Made by a program: the position numbers and the translations under genes. A DNA stretch of 7,782 nt from Candidatus Caldarchaeum sp. (GTDB lineage Archaea; Thermoproteota; Nitrososphaeria_A; Caldarchaeales; Caldarchaeaceae). A model generated the notes under the pieces. The model made no database searches and was not told the origin of the DNA. It saw only the letters and a program-made list of their open reading frames with translations. The DNA is taken from the NCBI GenBank assembly GCA_025054515.1, contig JANWZT010000054.1:1-7782 (forward strand), read 5' to 3'. Positions 5,863 through 7,782 of this stretch are shown piece after piece (position 1 is the stretch's first letter; every line of letters starts with the position of its first letter).

Positions 5863-7382
5863 TCAGCCTCCAACCTCCTACTGTCAAACATGATCTGATG
5901 TGCTGCGCTGGTGAACGCCGCGACGACTGCGAGAGCCGGGTCGGCTCCGATTCCTCTCCCGACGAATTCAACGCCTTTTGATGAGACGACTACTTCGGCT
6001 TCGGAGCTGTGATGGCCGACGAGCGGCGCATGTATCTTCAGGTCTTCGACCCTGAATTCCGCAATCTTCTTCAACGCGTTGGAGACCGCGTTCAAGGCGG
6101 CTTCGACCGATGAAGGGCCTTCACCGTCGCCCGACACAGGCTCGCCCGCCACCATCAAATCCACCTGAGCCTTGAAACTGTTCCCCGCCAACATCAAGAA
6201 CAAATTCCTCACGTAGGAACGATGCATGCTCCTGCGGCCGTAGACATCCTGCGCGAAAGACAGCACCGTCTCCTCCGAAACCTTCCCGCCCGCGTCCGCG
6301 TAATCCTTTATCCTCCACAGTATCTGGGATACTTTATCGCGGTCGACGGTGAAACCGTATTCCCGCAAAAACGCTTCGAGGCCGTGGATGCCGGAATGTT
6401 TGCCGAAGACGATTCGCCGGCGTCTGCCGAAAACTTCGGGCATGACGGGTTCGTAGGTTGTGGGGTTTCCGAGGATTCCGTGGACGTGGATGCCGCTTTC
6501 GTGGGCGAAGGCGTTGTCCCCGACTATGGCCTTGTTCTTAGGGACGACGATGCCCATCAGCTTTTCAACCAACCGCGAAACCCTGTAAATCTTCTCAAGC
6601 CTGATGCTGGTGTCCACTCCGTAGAGAAACCGAAGAGACGCAACTATTTCCTCGAGGCTGGCGTTGCCCGCTCTTTCACCGATTCCGTTAACGGTAGCGT
6701 GAACTATTTCGGCGCCAGCCTCCACCCCCGCCAGAGAATTGGCGACCGCGAGGCCGAAATCGTCGTGACAGTGGACCGCGACGGGGATTTTCACGGCTTT
6801 CACCACCTCGGCTGTTATTTTCTTCATCGCGGGAGGCACCGCCGTTCCGACGGTGTCGGGGATGTCGATGCTGTCCGCTCCAGCTTCTTCGACGGCCTTG
6901 AAGACTTTCAGAAGGAAAGGCAGTTCGGTCCTCGTAGCGTCTTCGGCGGAGAAATGAACCGTGAAGCCGAATGATTTGGCGTATTCGACGGCGGAAACCG
7001 CCTTCTCGAGTGCTTGGTCTCGGCTGAGTTTCAGCTTGTGCTGTAGATGGATGTCCGATGTAGCGATGAAGACGTGTATCCAGTCGGGGTTGACTTTGGC
7101 CGCTGAATCTATGTCGCTTTTCTCGCACCGGGACAGCACACATATCTTGGAGCCGAGGCCCATCGCCGTAATCTCCTTGATGGCCGACGACTCACCCGCC
7201 GAAACAGGCGGAAACCCTGCCTCGACGACGTCGACACCCAAATCAGCCAAAGCCTCCGCCAGCCTCACCTTGTCGTCGGGCTTCAAAGCCGCGCCAGCCG
7301 TCTGCTCACCGTCCCGCAAAGTCGTGTCAAAGACAACCACACGAGACGATAGGTTGAGCTCCAGAAAATCACGCCACGCCAT
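5859..7382 (-). CDS. leuA: 2-isopropylmalate synthase / citramalate synthase family enzyme
   Basis: Condenses acetyl-CoA with 2-oxoisovalerate (LeuA, leucine branch) or pyruvate (CimA, threonine-independent isoleucine route). The family is clear but the substrate is less so. The 507-residue protein has an HMGL-type TIM barrel: FDTTLRDGEQTAGAA (18-32, catalytic Arg23, metal-binding Asp24), FIATSDIHLQHKL (105-117), metal-binding HCHDDFGLAVANS (204-216) and GIGERAGNASLEE (233-245). A linker with HESGIHVHGIL and FGKHSG (326-331) follows, then a C-terminal LeuA-dimer allosteric domain at about 400-500, so feedback inhibition by leucine or isoleucine is expected. The ATG at 7382 is set by an in-frame TGA nine bases upstream and by a GGTGGTGA Shine-Dalgarno motif. 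It is first in the leuA-ilvB-ilvN-ilvC operon. Company with ilvB, ilvN, ilvC and leuD favours LeuA, but archaeal CimA and AksA proteins look very alike. Confidence 0.85.
   Translation of the reverse strand: MAWRDFLELNLSSRVVVFDTTLRDGEQTAGAALKPDDKVRLAEALADLGVDVVEAGFPPVSAGESSAIKEITAMGLGSKICVLSRCEKSDIDSAAKVNPDWIHVFIATSDIHLQHKLKLSRDQALEKAVSAVEYAKSFGFTVHFSAEDATRTELPFLLKVFKAVEEAGADSIDIPDTVGTAVPPAMKKITAEVVKAVKIPVAVHCHDDFGLAVANSLAGVEAGAEIVHATVNGIGERAGNASLEEIVASLRFLYGVDTSIRLEKIYRVSRLVEKLMGIVVPKNKAIVGDNAFAHESGIHVHGILGNPTTYEPVMPEVFGRRRRIVFGKHSGIHGLEAFLREYGFTVDRDKVSQILWRIKDYADAGGKVSEETVLSFAQDVYGRRSMHRSYVRNLFLMLAGNSFKAQVDLMVAGEPVSGDGEGPSSVEAALNAVSNALKKIAEFRVEDLKIHAPLVGHHSSEAEVVVSSKGVEFVGRGIGADPALAVVAAFTSAAHQIMFDSRRLEAE
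5867..5879 (-). promoter_or_regulatory. Double Shine-Dalgarno motif of ilvB
   Basis: On the minus strand AGGAGGT (5879-5873) and GGAGG (5871-5867) sit inside the last codons of leuA. The second is four bases from the ilvB ATG at 5862. Together with the ATGA overlap they point to strong, coupled translation of ilvB. Confidence 0.6.
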
Positions 7383-7388
7383 CGACGT

Positions 7389-7396
7389 TCACCACC
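7389..7396 (-). promoter_or_regulatory. Shine-Dalgarno motif of leuA
   Basis: GGTGGTGA on the minus strand, six bases before the ATG at 7382, matches GGAGGTGA at seven of eight bases. Its presence fits a transcript with a leader, unlike the leaderless starts proposed for leuD, ilvC and the ABC operon. Confidence 0.65.
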
Positions 7397-7401
7397 GAAA
7401 A

Positions 7402-7409
7402 CCAGAGGA
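7402..7409 (-). repeat. Direct repeat CCAGAGGA (plus strand), copy 1 of 2
   Basis: CCAGAGGA occurs at 7402-7409 and 7433-7440, with starts exactly 31 bp apart (about three helical turns), flanking the leader hairpin before leuA. It could be a regulator's operator or part of the leader RNA fold. In the RNA it reads TCCTCTGG, whose TCCTC could pair with GAGGA at the start of the leader. Confidence 0.5.
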
Positions 7410-7432
7410 AAACCCGGGCTACACAGCCCAAG
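7409..7432 (-). terminator. Terminator-like hairpin in the leuA leader (candidate attenuator)
   Basis: On the minus strand CTTGGGCT (7432-7425), loop GTGT (7424-7421) and AGCCCGGG (7420-7413) form an eight-pair stem with two G-U pairs. It is followed at once by TTTT (7412-7409), the form of an intrinsic terminator. It lies 13 bases after the stop of a Leu-rich small ORF and about 27 bases before the leuA ATG. Only the shape is seen; termination here is inference. It could also act as a simple RNA structure that affects the nearby Shine-Dalgarno motif. Confidence 0.4.
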
Positions 7433-7440
7433 CCAGAGGA
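7433..7440 (-). repeat. Direct repeat CCAGAGGA (plus strand), copy 2 of 2
   Basis: Second copy of the eight-base repeat, directly upstream (in leuA orientation) of the hairpin stem. In RNA the six bases CTCCTC (7441-7436) are fully complementary to GAGGAG at 7483-7478, which overlaps the start of the proposed leader ORF. Confidence 0.5.
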
Positions 7441-7445
7441 GCAAC

Positions 7446-7478
7446 CTAAACAAACAACCCGCGAAGCAATAATCTCAC
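7446..7478 (-). CDS. Candidate leucine-rich leader peptide upstream of leuA
   Basis: GTG at 7478 opens a ten-codon frame reading MRLLLRGLFV, then TAG. Four of ten residues are Leu, with three in a row written by three different codons (TTA, TTG, CTT). It lies just inside the predicted 5' end of the leuA transcript and ends before a terminator-like hairpin, as bacterial leu/ilv leader peptides do. A GAGGAG motif overlaps the start codon, too close for a normal Shine-Dalgarno spacing, so initiation is uncertain. An in-frame GTG at 7505 would give 19 residues but lies upstream of the predicted transcription start. So short a frame could occur by chance. Confidence 0.3.
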   Translation of the reverse strand: MRLLLRGLFV

Positions 7479-7509
7479 TCCTCGGTGTTTTAGAGAAGAT
7501 AACACATCA

Positions 7510-7517
7510 TATTTAAA
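7510..7517 (-). promoter_or_regulatory. leuA: TATA box of the leuA-ilvBNC operon
   Basis: TTTAAATA on the minus strand, the clearest TATA-like motif between the tRNA gene and leuA. It predicts a transcription start near 7487 and a leader of about 105 nt. The preceding G is shared with the leuD element, giving GTTTAAATA in both. Confidence 0.5.
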
Positions 7518-7538
7518 CCTATCCAAACAATCACCAGC

Positions 7539-7543
7539 AAAAA
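7539..7543 (-). terminator. Possible oligo-T terminator after the tRNA gene
   Basis: TTTTT on the minus strand about 57 bases beyond the tRNA 3' end, preceded by a weaker TTTT near 7576-7579. Together they may end tRNA transcription before the leuA promoter. No hairpin is seen. Confidence 0.3.
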
Positions 7544-7599
7544 CCACAACGCACCAGCGGCTTCTTATCGTTCGCAAAATCTTCGAAACTCATCCCGGC

Positions 7600-7673
7600 T
7601 GGACCGGCGGGGATTCGAACCCCGGACCTACCGAGTGCAAGTCGGTCGTTCTTCCAGGCTGAACTACCGGCCC
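7600..7673 (-). tRNA. tRNA-Ala (anticodon UGC)
   Basis: A full cloverleaf of 74 bases without an intron. The acceptor GGGCCGG pairs with CCGGTCC through the G3-U70 pair that is the alanine identity element. The D stem is GTTC/GAAC; the anticodon stem ACCGA/TCGGT holds loop CTTGCAC with TGC at 34-36; a five-base variable region follows; and the T arm is CGGGG-TTCGAAT-CCCCG. The discriminator is A73, and the next bases are GCC, so CCA is not encoded and must be added after transcription. The anticodon reads GCA and probably other GCN codons. It is transcribed toward the leuA operon. Confidence 0.96.
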
Positions 7674-7702
7674 TTTCGCGTTTGGGTTTGTTGGTTTTCG
7701 GG

Positions 7703-7710
7703 ATATAGGT
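7703..7710 (-). promoter_or_regulatory. Candidate TATA box of tRNA-Ala (proximal)
   Basis: ACCTATAT on the minus strand; its TATAT is centred about 32 bp before the tRNA 5' end, which would put the start a few bases upstream of the mature tRNA. This spacing suits archaeal tRNA genes better than the distal candidate. Confidence 0.45.
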
Positions 7711-7730
7711 TTGTGGTTGGTTGGAGTAGG

Positions 7731-7738
7731 TTTTTATA
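7731..7738 (-). promoter_or_regulatory. Candidate TATA box of tRNA-Ala (distal)
   Basis: TATAAAAA on the minus strand is the better match to a TATA consensus, but it would give a tRNA leader of about 35 nt needing RNase P trimming. It could instead serve as a second promoter. Confidence 0.4.
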
Positions 7739-7782
7739 GGGGTGTTTGTTTGTTTTTTGTTTGCTGGGGGTTGGGCGGTTTT

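Larger units (their letters stand above)
7681..7782. other. Strongly G/T-skewed non-coding stretch upstream of the tRNA gene
   Basis: The plus strand here is almost free of C and made of G and T, with TTTG-type repeats (GTTTGTTTG near 7746) and six GG pairs between 7701 and 7730 separated by three to six bases or fewer. No open frame of note is seen. It holds the tRNA promoter candidates and may contain the start or end of a gene beyond the right edge. Confidence 0.5.

Noticed and set aside
6222..6974. 250-codon open frame on the plus strand
   Set aside because: Long, but wholly antisense to the conserved leuA coding sequence. Open antisense frames are common in GC-rich genes with this codon use, and no family motif is seen.
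7413..7432. Hairpin before leuA as the terminator of the tRNA transcript
   Set aside because: It is over 160 bases from the tRNA 3' end, beyond the leuA TATA box, and nearer oligo-T runs are available. Its position fits the leuA leader better.
7531..7593. 20-codon ORF on the minus strand just after the tRNA (starts MSFEDF, ends CGFCW)
   Set aside because: It has the look of a zinc-ribbon end, but there is no Shine-Dalgarno motif, no TATA box at leaderless distance, and its start abuts the tRNA 3' end. A frame this short is expected by chance.
1..7782. CRISPR arrays, insertion sequences, attachment sites, phage or defence genes
   Set aside because: I saw no regular repeat-spacer pattern, transposase or integrase motif, or target-site duplication. 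Essentially all of the sequence is accounted for by metabolic and transport genes, their short control regions and one tRNA.

Overview
This window looks like an archaeal chromosome fragment. The supporting signs are A/T-rich TATA-box motifs about 26-28 bp upstream of several start codons, so that the predicted transcripts begin on the start codon; strong Shine-Dalgarno motifs only at genes inside operons or behind a leader; a tRNA-Ala with no encoded CCA end; oligo-T tracts in terminator positions; frequent TTG/GTG starts; and a small methyltransferase resembling, from memory, archaeal aKMT-type lysine methyltransferases. A Thermoproteota (TACK) lineage, perhaps near Caldarchaeales/Aigarchaeota, would fit the fairly high GC and this style of signal. 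That placement is inference only.

Layout: (1) Positions 1-1709, minus strand: a two-gene ABC-2 type exporter operon, with the ATPase first and an overlapping TTG-started permease that runs off the left edge. (2) Positions 1710-1779: a 70-bp divergent promoter region with two back-to-back TATA boxes. (3) Positions 1780-2887, plus strand: leuD (small subunit of 3-isopropylmalate dehydratase) and a small class I SAM-dependent methyltransferase. (4) Positions 2884-7382, minus strand: a branched-chain amino acid operon in the transcribed order leuA (or cimA), ilvB, ilvN, ilvC. The first three are joined by ATGA overlaps, and ilvC has its own candidate leaderless promoter. The methyltransferase and ilvC are convergent and overlap at their stop codons, and each carries the oligo-T terminator candidate of the other. 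(5) Positions 7383-7599: the leuA control region, with a TATA box, a predicted leader of about 105 nt, a Leu-rich 10-codon ORF, and a GC-rich hairpin followed by TTTT. (6) Positions 7600-7673, minus strand: tRNA-Ala(UGC), preceded by a G/T-rich stretch with two TATA candidates.

How the genes work together: IlvB and IlvN make acetolactate or acetohydroxybutyrate, and IlvC converts these to the dihydroxy acids that lead to valine and isoleucine. The LeuA-family enzyme starts the leucine branch (or makes citramalate for isoleucine), and LeuD with an absent LeuC isomerises the product. IlvD, LeuB, LeuC and IlvE are not in the window.

The observations most worth following up are the possible leucine-codon attenuator in front of leuA, which would be unusual in an archaeon, and the minimal one-ACT-domain IlvN, which carries Asp and Gly at the positions of two valine-binding residues of bacterial IlvH.
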